A DNA stretch of 64,000 nt, from assembly GCA_900088475.1 (NCBI GenBank), contig FLMG01000988.1, forward strand, positions 90,808 to 154,807, given 5' to 3'. The DNA comes from Hyphochytrium catenoides. Taxonomy: Eukaryota > Sar > Hyphochytriomycetes > Hyphochytriales > Hyphochytriaceae. The first letter of the stretch is position 1. Each line of letters begins with the position of its first letter. Below are positions 13,189 to 25,300 of this stretch, piece after piece. A program made the position numbers and the translations under genes. The notes below the pieces were generated by a model. That model saw only the letters and a list, made by a program, of their open reading frames with translations, had not been told where the DNA came from and did not search any database.

Positions 13189-14225
13189 CTAAGACGTTGC
13201 CTCTACCCCATTGATGGCCCTGAGGGCGGGGTGCTCGGACAGGCGCCCCTGTTTGACCAAAGGTCTGGGTGGTGGTCCGTGAGTCCACAAAGGATTGTCT
13301 ATCAACAAACGATAGGGATTAGTATCAGGAGCTTGTCAAGGAAGAGAGAAGCCTATACATACATCGTCTGAGGTGTTTTTAATGCCGTAATACCCTGCGT
13401 ATTGGGTAGAACATCCGCCAGAAAGTAGTAGACATGGCCCACGGCAATGCCAATCAGATCAGGCACAGGGCTGCCACCCATTAAGATCGTCAGCACAACT
13501 ATCGCCCAAGGCAAGTAGATGCCCTGCACCGGTACACCTAGATCGGTACGAGAACCCATGGTTCAGTGCATATCCGACAAGGTTTTTCAATGATTCAGAA
13601 AGCCGTTACCATATATACTAATCACAGAGGAGGCATTCTTCCGACTCCAAAGGTAGGTGACGACCATCACTAGGGAGTCGTTATAAAAATAAAGCTCAAG
13701 CAAAGTGCTTATCACCTGCGCCAGCAAGGGTTAAATGCGGACCGTACTCATCAGCTTGAAAAAACCTACATTGAGTACGCCAAAGGCTATCACCAGCATG
13801 AAGAGGTAGTCTGCTGACTCTGATCCTCCTGTCCTAAATGGAGCCATCTCATAGCGCTGCGAGTACATTACTCTGCGGCTCCTATCAGAATAGTCATCTA
13901 AGGAATTCGCAGAAGCTTAAACTTACAGAAGATATGCCTTGAAGAGAAAGGACATTGAGAACTTGCCCAAGAACAGCCCAGGAGTGACCAGGCGCCAGAT
14001 CTAGCGTTCAGGGAATGAATTGATTAGTACTCCGCCAGACAAAGGAGATAGGGCCCAACTCACCTGAAACTTTGTCCAGATGGGTTTCCAGGCATAGTAC
14101 AGATACTCCATGTTCAACAGCCCCATGTTGGCCATCACAGTCATGGCAAAAGAAGCGCCGAAAAGGTACTTGGTGACAAAGGGCAAGCCCTGGAACCATG
14201 CTTGAGGACTACCAGCATCCGACAT
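13189..14225 (-). CDS. Derlin (Der1-like rhomboid pseudoprotease, ERAD)
   Basis: About six exons from ATG 14223-14225 to TAG 13189-13191, roughly 250 residues, the usual derlin length. The first exon encodes [20 protein letters not shown], then a second begins with [12 protein letters not shown]. The Trp-Arg pair is the derlin/iRhom WR motif. A later exon has [20 protein letters not shown] followed by [19 protein letters not shown], with the conserved G-x-x-x-G in the last membrane helix. Catalytic Ser and His of active rhomboids are absent, as expected. The C-terminal tail is short and Pro-rich; I do not see a clear p97-binding SHP box. Derlins form the channel that moves misfolded ER proteins to the cytosol for degradation. 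Confidence 0.92.
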
Positions 14226-15049
14226 CGTCTATCCAGTAAACCTAGCTAGCGACCGGTGTCGCACGCAATGCAGCCTCTTTGTCTCTTCTGGCCAAGACGG
14301 CGATAGAAGACCCTCTGCTGCACAAACTTTGGCTAACACAGGCTCTGTGTGACTGTATTGAAGAGCTGCAGAGGAGCTTTGAGCTTTTCTATAATGTGGC
14401 TGATCGGTGCCAGCAGAGCCAGCAGAGACGCCTGTTGAAGCTCTTCTGGTACAGTACCTTTACAACCAGATGTGTGCCTCATCACTACTCACTCCAGCGC
14501 TTTGTCTTTTGTCGCAACTAGTGCGTAGTAGTAGTACAAAGATTCTGGCACAGAGGGTTTGGTTCTTGAGATACCCTTTATAATAAACGCAAGGCTTTCG
14601 TAGTAGTTCCGCAAAGCAGAGAACAAGAGAGGTTGACTCCTATTTATGAATGGGCGATGCAATAATAATGTCAAGGAGGCGATGAAAGGGCTTCCTTTCT
14701 GAAGGAAATCCTGGGGAGATAGTTTCTACTTCTCTCCCCTCTCATCAGCTGGCATGACGCTGTGCGATCTCCTTTGGAACAGGTAGCTCTATGAAGCCTT
14801 ATTATGAGGCTCAGTATTCGTAGAGTCTCTCACCCCCGTGGGTCTCCTATAGAGCTTATGTCTTCTGATAAAGTCTCACCCCTCTAAGTGAGCCTTATCG
14901 GTCCCCTGATATTGTACACTGCTTTCAGGTTATTGGCAGATTGGATAGCTTATTGACAATTTCATCGAATTCGTCCTTTGACTTTTGACTACTATTGCTT
15001 TATCTATTCTTAGCTCTCTGACTTCTTCAGTTTCGTGGCGCTGCCCATC
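14226..15049. other. Intergenic, possible flank or LTR of the copia relic
   Basis: No credible gene. The 3' part (about 14690-14940) precedes the decayed gag and is where a 5' LTR and primer-binding site would lie. I could not find a matching 3' copy by eye, so LTR boundaries are not called. Confidence 0.35.
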
Positions 15050-15433
15050 AGTATGTCTAGTGGTACCACTACTGGGGCGTCCACCACGAAGGGTAGTGTT
15101 GTCACTAGTGGTGATGGTAGTGAAAGTGCAAAAGTCTACTAGTAACATGAAGATAACGCTGGAGGTATTTGGACTCTCAATGTATGTCTTCACTCCTGGA
15201 CTAGCCGACTGTCACCTTTAGTGAATGATCTTTGGGCTGTTCTGGAGCCCTATGAACCCACTGAGGGAACTGTAAGGTCGGGACCACTAACTCCCAAGTG
15301 AGGTGACCGTGATTGACTGGTACTTCCTTCAAACTCTCCTACATTAGACGCTATGATGACTCCGCTCGGCGACTATGACAAGAAGATCCCTGCAGCATCT
15401 AGGGACAGACCCGTTGAATGGATCGACAGGATC

Positions 15434-15631
15434 GACGTGAACGCGACGAAGAGCAAGCCTGAGCAACTAACTGAGGCCGGTGTACCAAAACGGACACATT
15501 CTTCTTGGATGACCACATCCGCATACTCAGTGCACTGCTGACGGAACTGGCACGGCGGAGTAATGACTTTACTTTCTTTCTATCATGGCCCACCCTGATC
15601 AACAATGTTGGGATACACGCACAGTATGTGG
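15434..15631 (+). repeat. Inverted repeat arm A within copia gag
   Basis: This roughly 200-bp segment is repeated in inverted orientation at 15707-15900, with a spacer of about 75 bp. The arms look around 70-80 percent identical by eye. Translated after one frameshift it reads as a gag-like segment, including ILSALLTELARRSN and FFLSWP. Confidence 0.75.
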
Positions 15632-15706
15632 TTTATCTAAAGCCGTCTCACTGGGAAAGGAGATGAGCTGGAACAATGCTCTGGACACAGACCTGGGGAA
15701 AGTGGA

Positions 15707-15900
15707 CCATATACTGTGAGTGTCTGCGAAGGCAGGTGACAAGGAGGGGCCCATGGTAGAAAGGAAGGTAAAGCAACTACGCGCCCTGCCAGTTCCGCAA
15801 GCAGTGCACTATATAGGGGTGTGTGGTCAACAAAGAACGTGCCCGATTGGTACACCAGCCCAGTTTGTTGCTCAAGCTTGCGCAGGGTCGCACTTACGTC
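15707..15900 (-). repeat. Inverted repeat arm B within copia gag
   Basis: Minus-strand partner of the arm at 15434-15631. Its minus-strand translation is still open and contains YSALLAELAGRVV and SFLPWAP, paralogous to arm A. It is less damaged than arm A, so the two may come from different element copies or have decayed at different rates. Confidence 0.75.
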
Positions 15901-18614
15901 GGCGCCGATGTACGACAAACAGTGCAGCGAGTTGATGCTGAGGTTGCTTCTCGGGACAGACCTTCTCTCCCTCCTTCTCCATCTAACACGACTGCTTCTA
16001 CTTCGTTTGACTTGTTGCATCGTGCGATGAGAGCTGCTATGGCGCACAGAGATGTTCGTGTGTGCTTTTAAATTGCAGGAATGTGGGCCATCATGTTCCA
16101 CAATGCCCTGATAATGATAGAGATAGCTGGCAAGTAGCCGGGAGGGTCCTCCCGACATACTATACTGTAGCAATTTTGACTTATGCTCAGCCTGGTGAGT
16201 CTTTATCGCCTGCTGCTTGGATGGGAGCGTGTCAAATCTGAGCACTTTTTCCTCTTCCTCGTCTTCTCGTAGCACCTCACCAGCAGGACTGGGACCCTAA
16301 TTTGACTCTGTGGATGAGGGGTTTCGTTTCGAACCGAATGCCGTCATACACAAATCGAAGCCCTACCTCCTAACTTCCCTACGCTTGTTTAGAGCGATGG
16401 TCATCTGATTTCCACAATAAAGGGGCCGCGGCACCGCTCGGTTTCAACTCTCTGTCCTGTGGAGCTCCGCGAAGCCTACTACTACTACGTTCCTGGTCTG
16501 GCCACTGGACTTGTCTCTGCTAGTCGTCTCAAAGATGAGGATCTTAGTGGTTCGTATTGGTGGTTATGCAGCCATCCTGACTGCAGATGGCCCTGCGGAG
16601 CATGCCATTGGCACTAGAGAGCATGGACTTTATGGCCTTCACTGTGAGTTGCCTACCAAATAAATAGCCCTAGTGTCGATCACCCTGTCCTCTTTTCCAG
16701 ATTCTCGGCTACGTTTGGTGCTACCTTGACGTCCGTCGCCGCTTGGCTTCGCCGTTTAGGGCACGTACTTTAGCTAATACTGCGCGATCTTGCCAGTGGT
16801 ACTACGGTTCGTGAAATTGCTCTGGCGGTTATTACCCAGGTGATTCACGATTTGCGGATTGCGTCTTAGGCAAACTGACTCGCTGTCCGCTGGACGCTGA
16901 CATCATTCCCCAGGCGACCAGCCAATTGATTGGGGCCTTTTCTTAAGAGGAAAAAGAGAATTTGCTTTCCTTCAAGTAGTGGTTTCCTGTTCGGACTATT
17001 TTTCCTTTTCCTCGTCTTCATGCTCTTTGACTTCCTCTCCGTTTATCCAGTGATGTTGGGGGCGGTTTTCTCGCCAGATTCGGTACGTCGTCGCCAAGAA
17101 TGGGGTTGCTTATACTCTGGTATGCGCTTTGACCTTAATGGAGAAGGCAGCGGTTGAGCGCTGGAATAGGAATTTCATGCATATCGCGTTAGCCGCATAA
17201 TAGATCCATTATGCGTCATGACTCTGGACTCCCTGTGTCCTTGTGAGCTGAGACTGTGCTGTCTCTACTGCAGCCTATATGCGCAGCCGTGCTTCTTTAT
17301 CTCCAATGCTATCCGGACACCTCCCCCTACTGACTACCCAATTTTGAACTCCTCCCCCTCCCAGCGACCACCTCTTCTCTTTGTTTTGGTGATCCTTTTT
17401 CGGCTTCGGCTGCACCCTACTCTAGAACTTCTCTCTCCCAGAGCTTCCCCTTGCGGTCCCCTCTGCGCTGCTGCTAGTGGTCCTGACGTCTCTTCTGGCC
17501 CGTGGGAGTCCCAGTGTCACTCCCTTTCCTTGGACCTGGTGAAACCTTAGACCTATCCTTGCGACTGCGGGTACGCAGTTGAATTCTCCGGATCAAGGTT
17601 TATGTTCCTCCTCTGCCTCTCAATCACACTCCTCTCCTCCTTCTCAAGGTGACTCATCGCCGCCTCCTTCCTGGTTCTCCTCTCCCGCCTCCCCTCCTCT
17701 TACTTCTTTTTCTTGTTCTCTGCTCCACCTATTCCTCCTCTTGCTCGACGTACTCCTCGTCGCTCTCCGTGTGGGCTTTTCTCCTAAACGTTCTATCACT
17801 GCTACCATATCGGATGGGTCCCTGGACACGAAGCTTGCGCAAACGACCTTTCACTTCACTTTGTTGACCCTCCTCCTACCTAAAAAGCTACCAGCTTTGA
17901 TGGCCCTTTGTGGCGTTCTGCAATGGAGGCTTAACTCTTCTCTCTCGCTGTTTGATACGTGCTCTTACCGTCTCTCCATGCTTCACACGGGACACTGGAC
18001 GTAAGGCCCTTTTGGTATAGTATGATAAAATGATGGCCTTCATTGCAACAAATGACGCCCTAAAGGTGACGAAACGGTAATCGTTTTATCGCTTCAGCAA
18101 TCCACTGGCGTCGTTCCGGTCCTTGTCCGCGGAAGGCTCTCTGCAAGTATCCCTCAGCTTTATCTTATTTGTGTAGAATTTGCCGCTGGGCTGCGAGCTT
18201 ATTCCCCCTGGTGTTTCTTTACATTCACCAGGAGATGCTCTTCCGTCCTGCATGTGTAGCGAGGGATTTGTCTGGAGTCTGCCCTTTCGGGTCCTGCCTT
18301 GCCATCTAAGGTCATCGCCACGGAGACCCCATATTGTCGGCTAACTGCCCAAAAGTCAGTCGACTCACGGTGTGTTCCGTCATACTAACCCCAAATGTAT
18401 CTGTTTCTTAGAATGCCAAGAGTGACCGATAGTATAAGCTTCAATCCTTTTCAGCTGGCTTCCGCATATTTCTAAAGAGCAGGGCGGGAGTGAAAGTGCC
18501 GTCCAGCTACTGCTGCTGCGGTAGGGGGTGAACCTCCCGTTTCTGTGTGATAAATAGTGGGCTCGCTGCTGCGTAGGCATTGTCTAGTTGCCGTCCCTAA
18601 TAGATAGCATCAAT

Positions 18615-20150
18615 TCACCGCCCTGCGGCTGGTGTCACCGGCTCCCGACAACTTGGACAGTCGAGCGTTCTCTCAAGCCACTCCACTAGGCATACGCGAT
18701 GAAATGTATGTCCACAAAGCAGTCTAACGACGTCGGTTAGGTCTCCATCGTCCAAGCAAATCTGGCAAAGATCCACATCCACTTCCCTAAGCTTTTTCGC
18801 CTCCTCCTCTGTCACTGGCTGGACCCTGCTCATGGCTTCTGTTAACTTGGCGGATTGGGATGTTGTAAGCGTCTGCAATGGCACTTGCGTCAGCAAGGGC
18901 ATCGTGAAGGAGAAACACAAAAATGGGTAACTTCCCGCCAGTGTCCGTGTTCTCTTCAGCGAGCTTCTAATCCTAAGCTAACCAACCTTTTTTTTATCCG
19001 CAAATATCTCTCCCTTTGCCCTTCTATATTAGATCCAATTCTAGCTATTCCAAAGGTGACAATGCCAAGCTTCGCTAGACTAGGATCTGCCAGCTGCCTT
19101 CATATTTTGATAAATGAAGCTTTAACTTCCTTCATCCTTCTCCAAAAGTCTCTTTGCCCTTTCTCTTCCTTTCCATATGCTTGCCTACCTGATCTGCGTT
19201 TAGAAACTTTTCTATAATACCCAGAACGTTAGTTTCCAGCACGTATGCACAATTTTTGAAAAGTATGCCGTTGGTGCAATCCAGGAGCTGGCAAATGAAG
19301 GCCATCAGTGCTTGTGTGCGGTGCTGCACTACTCTCAAGGTTCTGTGGAAGAACAGGAATCATAGGAATGAGAATGGACTCTGACAAAGAACGAAAGTTG
19401 AAGGTTGACCTTGAGGTCAGAAGCCTCTTTCGAGGAAAGTTGAAGGTGATGGCGATGCGTGCAGTTCCACAGCAGCCAGTGCAGTCGTGCTCCACGCTAA
19501 GAATTGCAAGGAGCTGCTCTCGAAGCATGAAGAACTCGTTGTAACGTCGGGATACCTCCCATACGTGTCCAGCGTCATCTCCTACCTATAATGGCAGACA
19601 TCAAGGGAAGAAGTAAGCTAGTATGGCAGGGTCATAGCACTCTCGGTCCATAGTAGACAGAGGCCAGTCTCTTGTCTCTCGCATTTATCTGTCATCTGGA
19701 TAGAAGTGCCATATCTACTTAGTCCTTTCCTTCGCCAAGGGCCCGTACCGTCATAATGTACCGAGTAGGAGTTCTGCTGGTGTCAGCGACCACCCCGTCC
19801 ACTGACAAGGTCTTGTTGATCGCGTCGTTTGCCATGCCTGCTCTGAGGAGACTGGTCCCAGCCGCCCTCGGCGGCAACGAAGTTTCGCCGACTCCCTCCA
19901 AGAGGTCAAAGGTCTGCCAAAATCTGTCTCGGCGCTTCTAGAGGGCTTAGCTCCTAGATGCACCCCATTGATGAGCCTTCGTGAAGCCTTCCAGGGACAT
20001 TCCTCTCAGGCTGTCTCGCGTCCCGGAACAATATCTGTCCGCATTGATCTCCTCCAGGCGATATGCCCTGCTAATACATGCCCAAGGTCCAGTTTGGTGG
20101 GAATCTGCCTCCCTGCGCTCTGAGACTAGTGCTGCTGTCGCCTGATGGGT
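18615..20150 (-). CDS. PX domain - RING-H2 protein (putative E3 ubiquitin ligase)
   Basis: Read on the minus strand. An exon ending at 19749 (TPTRYIMT) joins one at 19585-19410 (VGDDAGHVWEVSRRYNEFF ... FPRKRLLTS), then 19342-19189 (TLRVVQHRTQALMAF ... IIEKFLNAD). Together these form a PX phosphoinositide-binding domain with the RRYNEF motif and the P-x-K-like FPRK loop. The last exon (about 18872 to stop 18615-18617) holds a complete C3H2C3 RING: CQIC, LLCGHTFHRVC, and DCPSC. PX plus RING predicts an endosome-associated ubiquitin ligase (inference). The intron 19343-19409 has a GTCAAC donor; splicing it out is what restores the PX frame. An exon may begin near 19941; the open minus frame up to about 20150 may be an N-terminal exon, but the true start is not resolved. 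Confidence 0.78.
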
Positions 20151-20684
20151 TTGCCCATCATCTCTCTCCCTCTCGCTCTTTTTAGCGATGCCTCGTCATA
20201 TCTCTGTAGTTCTCTGTCTCTCTTACATTACCCCGTTATCAGAAAAGACACACGGCATCTCTTTCTTCTCTGTCTCCTTTGCTACAGCTTAATCCTTCAT
20301 AACCACGAGAAAGAATCGCACAGGGTTATTACAAGGCTACAACGTTCCAATTATGACTGGGAGCCCATTAACGGCATGCAGGACACGCACCAACGAGCGC
20401 ACAATTGTCATTTCGCAATATTCTTTATAGAAAGAGTACTCTGAAAGGTTGTCATGTGCAACCTTTAGGTCTCGATGAATGACCCAGGTTGCACTACAGT
20501 ACGGATAAAGCAAATGTAGATAGGAGATACCTTACTAACAAGATGTTGTTATTGATCAGGAGAAATCTTCCTTGTCGTTGATGAAAGCCGATGAAGGCCA
20601 ATGGTGGTTGTTGTTGCTTGCCTCGTAGAAGGAAAATTGAATTCTGATTGAGTGGGAGCTCATCGAATGATGAAGCTCCTTAAG
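20151..20684. other. Gap without a recognisable gene
   Basis: No convincing coding or RNA feature. No trace of the missing N-terminal part of the downstream transporter is visible here. Confidence 0.4.
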
Positions 20685-21888
20685 CTAAAGTCGTAGCTGG
20701 CGACTGGTTAGGACGCAGAGTCACGATGATTGCTACTTGTACCCTACTGATTGTTGGCGGACTGCTATGTGTCGTAGCCTATGGAGGCAGCCCGACGGGT
20801 ACTCTGTGGTTTTTAGTGGTGGCGAGGGGCATCCTGGGCTTTGGCATCGGTGGAGAGTATCCTTTGGCCGCCTCATCGACCGCAGAGGACTCGACAAGTG
20901 TCAAGTCGGGAAACAGGAGCGTTGCGTTGACTTTCTCCCTTCAGGGAGTAGGATTTATGACCGCAGCTCTTGCTGGAAACATTTGAGTGCAGCTTCTGGT
21001 GGCCAACAATCCAGAGGGCGAGAACGATCCTGTTCACCTGGAGATCATTTGGCGTACACTTTTTGGTCTGAGCGTACTTCCAGCTCTGGTGATTGTCAAC
21101 TTCCGCGTTACCGCTGAAGAACCAGAGCTTTACCGGCAGGCCCAGGAGCGTAACATTGCGTCTGCTGCCACACACTCAAAGACAAGACCCCTTTTCATCC
21201 TTAGACACCATTACAAAAACCTGATCGGTACAGCTGGAACCTGCTTTCTCTTTGACATTGTGTTCTCTGCGCAGAACATCTTTTCAGCCTCTATACCGAA
21301 TGTCATTGGCGGAGAAGGGTATGAGAAGAGCGCTTCTCTTCAAATCGTAACCCTGCAGAATCTTTGCGTCTCGTTATTGGCTCTACCAGGCTATTACGTG
21401 GCAGTGGCCTTCATCAACAGGTTAGGCAGAAAGAATATTATGCTCGAGGGATTTGTCTTCATGACAATTATCGTCCTTGTCCTTGCCATCTTTTGGGACA
21501 ATTGAGCGAGAACGCTGCGGCTTTTGTCGTTCTCTACGGCCTCGCTCTATTTTTCTCGAATTTGGGACCCAACACTTCCACCTTCGTCATGCCAACAGAA
21601 ATGTTCCCAACGGCGGTTCGTTCTACATGCCACGGCTTCTCCGCTGCGATGGGCAAGGTGGGTGCTTCCTTGGGGACCTATGCGTTCGCCTTATTAACAA
21701 AGAGCAGCATCGGCTACAGTGGTGTCTTCTACCTCTTCGCGGGGATCTGTGTGATCTCTCTACCCATAACATGGTTCTTTACGTTTGATAATGACAAGGG
21801 ACTGGATGAGATGGATGCACAGTTTGAAGAGAAGCTTCAAATTGCTGCGCTGCAACTCGGGGTTCTTTCTCCTCGAACCACCATCTGA
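20685..21888 (+). pseudogene. MFS inorganic phosphate transporter (PHT1/PHO84-like), truncated and broken
   Basis: Unspliced-looking remnant. It begins abruptly with GDWLGRRVTM, the cytoplasmic loop after helix 2 of an MFS transporter; the N-terminal helices are missing and a TAA lies just upstream. GIGGEYPLAASS is the family signature region. A TGA interrupts AGNI / VQLLVANN at about 20984. A one-base deletion near 21500 breaks FWD / LSENAAAFVVLYGL. The rest (FFSNLGPNTSTFVMPTEMFP) is close to phosphate:H+ symporters, including the GPN and PTE-FP motifs. Two lesions plus 5' truncation argue for a pseudogene, but the high conservation shows it died recently. Single-base sequencing error could explain the frameshift but not the truncation. 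Confidence 0.82.
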
Positions 21889-22392
21889 CACCAGGCTTCA
21901 AGGAGTCTGCTACGCCAAGGGCCCATTTACTGACCCATTAAGTAAAACCTCGCGGTCGAAGGAGGAGTTACCTCCTCATGATGTCGCCTCTGTGTAATAT
22001 ACTCATTACGTCGCAAGTTTTGACGTGCGGCCATTGTGCCATTTCTCCTGCAAGCTATCATAAGCAATCAAATAATACGTACTTCATTGCCTCCTGAAGA
22101 GTTAGCTCTGATACAGCTTGATGTCTTCGGAAGGTATGATAGATCTCATGACCTTGGCATAAAAATCGTTTGCACGCAGGCCAAAGGCGCATCTTCCTGC
22201 CTTCAGTGCTACGCTCCCCCAACTCCTCAGGCCACCACCATTCCTTAGCAAACCTTTGATCGGCCAACATACCTTTGCCAACAACATTGCGATCCTTTCA
22301 TTTGTGATCAAAGAGCTCCTTTATTTACATAGCTCACTCAGATGGCCCACGGCCCCCGGAGCCATCCAAGCCTACTGTCTGACTATAGAAGT
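21889..22392. other. Gap between transporter pseudogene and the FYVE-C2 gene
   Basis: No recognisable gene. Presumably the 3' flank of the minus-strand gene that ends at 22393. Confidence 0.4.
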
Positions 22393-25300
22393 CTAGATGG
22401 TAACAACGTTGTCGTCCTGTCGATCATCAAAGAGGAAAGACTCAAAAGGAGGCAGCGGGAGCGATGACTGGAAGGTGCTGCGTAGAGAAGCTGAACTAGC
22501 TAAAGAGCTTAGGTGTCTCCCACGATCAGAGTCTTTCTCCGTCCACTCCATTATCACGCGAAAGATGCATTCCGTCAGTGCGTCCTGCATGTTATAATAG
22601 ACTCAGACTTTCCGAGCAGCGAAATGGCAGTGAAGGCAACAAGACTAGAACAGGATGAAGACGAAGCCAGAGGCAGCAGGGCAGAGGGAGACAGTTTACC
22701 TTATCGACCTCACTGACGCAGGAAAGGAACCATTCCGTCCTGGTGCCGTTAAGTCGATAGCCGCACACCTTGATGGTATGGGGAAGAACCTGAACCCGAC
22801 AACGTTAGTAGATCACTAGCAGGCGTCAGCCCGTTCGCTTTGCGTCACTTGCAATACCTCGTCTACCCGCTCTCCTGTCTATGTCTCATACATTTTCTAC
22901 CCACTACTCCGCTGCCGTGCCATATTCGCCTCTCTCTCCCTACTCCTCCTTACATCTGAGGGCCCCGACACGGGGCTGAAGTCTTTGACGGTATCTTCAG
23001 CGCTGAGATGGAGAGTATTCTCCTCAGAAGCCACGAACTTCTCGTCGCCGAAGCTTTCAGGGTTCTGCACCACAGTGGAGACTTGATTTAGAAGGGTCAA
23101 GAAGAACGACGATCTAGGATCACAAGCCATCGACACACAAAGCAGCAATATTTGCCCAGTCGGAGCAAAACAGCAAGCAGGTGGCCGAAGATAGGAAACA
23201 AATAATCACGCCTACCTTCGCCAGTAACAGTGCAGGTTTTCCATCATAGGTCGGCTCTTTCGTTCGCAACAATAGCACTCCAGGAGCCCATTCCTCCTTC
23301 TTACTCAATAAAGACATACCCTTGTCCAACTTCTAATGTGCAGCAGGAAAAGAGCCCCAGAGGGAAGAAGTCAGAGTGAGGAACATTGCTTTACAAATTA
23401 AAGTATGGGGAGCCGGGCTTGGAATCTTACCTTGACAGGCGCCATGAAAACGGCATCAGGAGCTATCTCCCGAAGCTTTGTCTGCAGCCTTACGGTGTAT
23501 TCATTGCGGTCTCGCATTCTCTTGTGCATCTCTCTGAGATCTTTGTCATTCGGCGTGCTCTGTATAAGCTTCAGCAAGGGAGTATTCCTTTGCGCTCGGG
23601 GGAATATCAAGCGCTTGAAGAACTGCAAAATAGGCAATGCGTCAGAAGTGCAACTCCAGGGATTATTTTAGAAAGCAGGTGCACGTAGGAGCTGGAACCC
23701 TTCATTGCTGTTAAACCCCCGATCAGCTGCTTTTGTCTTTCTGTCAGATTCTCAAGCCCTTAACCCTTCCAGTACTTGTACGTACTCTATATGTCCCTGC
23801 AATGAAGATGACTAAGTAGGTTGGCACAAGGAGTGCGATGAGAAGGGTGGCCAATGCTGCCACCAGCACAAGCTGAGTCTTCCATGGATGAGTCCAGTTA
23901 AATAGATTCTTGGTACTTTCAATGTCAGAGCAAATAGAACCTGCGTGCACATACAGGGCTCGTCAGAGATACATAGCCTTTTCTATTTCTGTCAACCTCC
24001 AGAGCAGTCTTCTGCAGTTCTGTACAAACAACATGGCTCACGGGCCCGGCTTCCACTCGGTCTCTTTCTTATCAGGCCTACCTAGCGTATTCTGCACATT
24101 CCTGGACACAATCTTGATTTGTCTGTAGGTGTCCAGCAGGCTGTTCTGGGATTTGGCAGCAGTCTCATCTCTAGAAGGTTGAAAAAGACGTTCCTCTTCC
24201 TCCTCTGTCAACAAAAAGGGAAGATGTATGTTAACGGAGTGACTCACTTGTAAACGTCCTGAACCTCTACTGCCACGGTACGGATGCAGAACAAGCAGCA
24301 CAACATAGACAGCAGACAACAGTCTCTTTTGGAGGAGGGCTACCTTCGTCATCATGGTGAGGATAGAGTTCAGCTTCCCTTGACCAAAGCCTCAGTTGCA
24401 TACGAACCAGCAATTTTCCTCTGCTTGGGGGTGGGTAAACACTCTGCAGCCCAGAAAATGGAGATTAACATAGCCAATTTTCTCCTCCATATGACCCCAT
24501 CAGATATTCTTCAAGCAAACATCCATGACGGCCAGGTATTCCATTTGTCTTTTGCGTTTGCGCTCCCCGAACACGCCGCAACGACAAATGATGAGAAACC
24601 CATCCACTTCCAATCTCTCCGAGAATATCACTCTCCGACATACCTGTGCACTATCGCCAGAGTCCACAATGTCTATCCAGCGGTGAAAGATACCCTGATC
24701 ACCTCCGAGGTGCTCATGAGTAACAAGTTCACTTAACCTCACTAAACATGGTGTCGTTAGGCTCCAAGCAATGAATCAAATGGTCGCGAAGACAGGCAGG
24801 AACACGCATAGACTAACATAGCGTCAAGGGAGAAGTCGATTCCCTCAAGACTATGGGCGACATCTGAGCTAGTGATCTAGAGCCAAATGCGGGGTCGGGG
24901 ACACAGGACTACGAATACTTCGGAACTCGTAGGATAGGAAGTATGCTTCCAGAAAAAGGAAGTAGAAGACAGATTAGAGCACGCCAGCGGCAAGGTGTGG
25001 GATAACAGCTAGAAGAGATCGGCGCTTCTACATTGCGCAACCAACAAGCGGATAATATAAGTGAGCGGCGACGCAAAGAATGCACTTTTTAACGGTCGCT
25101 GCTGCACTTACCAACAGAGTGTCCAACATTGCCGTTTCTTTCCCCCATCAATGTGAACTTCAATTCCGCCACCGATTCCGCCCAAGGCACTAACTCTGGC
25201 GTTCCCTGAATCACCTTTGACGGCTGAGGGATGACGAACTTGAAAGTGTGGGGGTTAAGCAAGCCGTCGCCTTGATCCCAGGTCTGTGATGGATGGCAAG

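Larger units (their letters stand above)
15050..18010 (+). mobile_element. Decayed Ty1/copia retrotransposon
   Basis: A plus-strand pol/gag order survives through many stops and frameshifts. A gag-like start lies at 15052 (MSSGTTTGASTTKGS), followed by a WTLNVC...LWAVLEP segment. A CCHC zinc knuckle remains at 16062-16106 with the ending CRNVGHHVPQC, its first Cys pair split by a small indel. At about 16487-16531 YVPGLATGLVSASRL matches the copia protease-to-integrase linker (typical YVPGL...NLLSVS.L). At 16741-16764 WLRRLGH matches the GAG-pre-integrase zinc region. A Pro/Ser/Arg-rich linker lies at 17560-17800. KATSFDGPLWRSAMEA at about 17878-17928 matches the start of copia reverse transcriptase. 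The catalytic RT core and RNase H are not recognisable. LTRs were not identified, so the ends are approximate. Confidence 0.75.

Noticed and set aside
19229-19340. Frameshift between the two halves of the PX domain as a pseudogene sign
   Set aside because: An intron at 19343-19409 with a polypyrimidine tract and CAG acceptor explains the frame change exactly.
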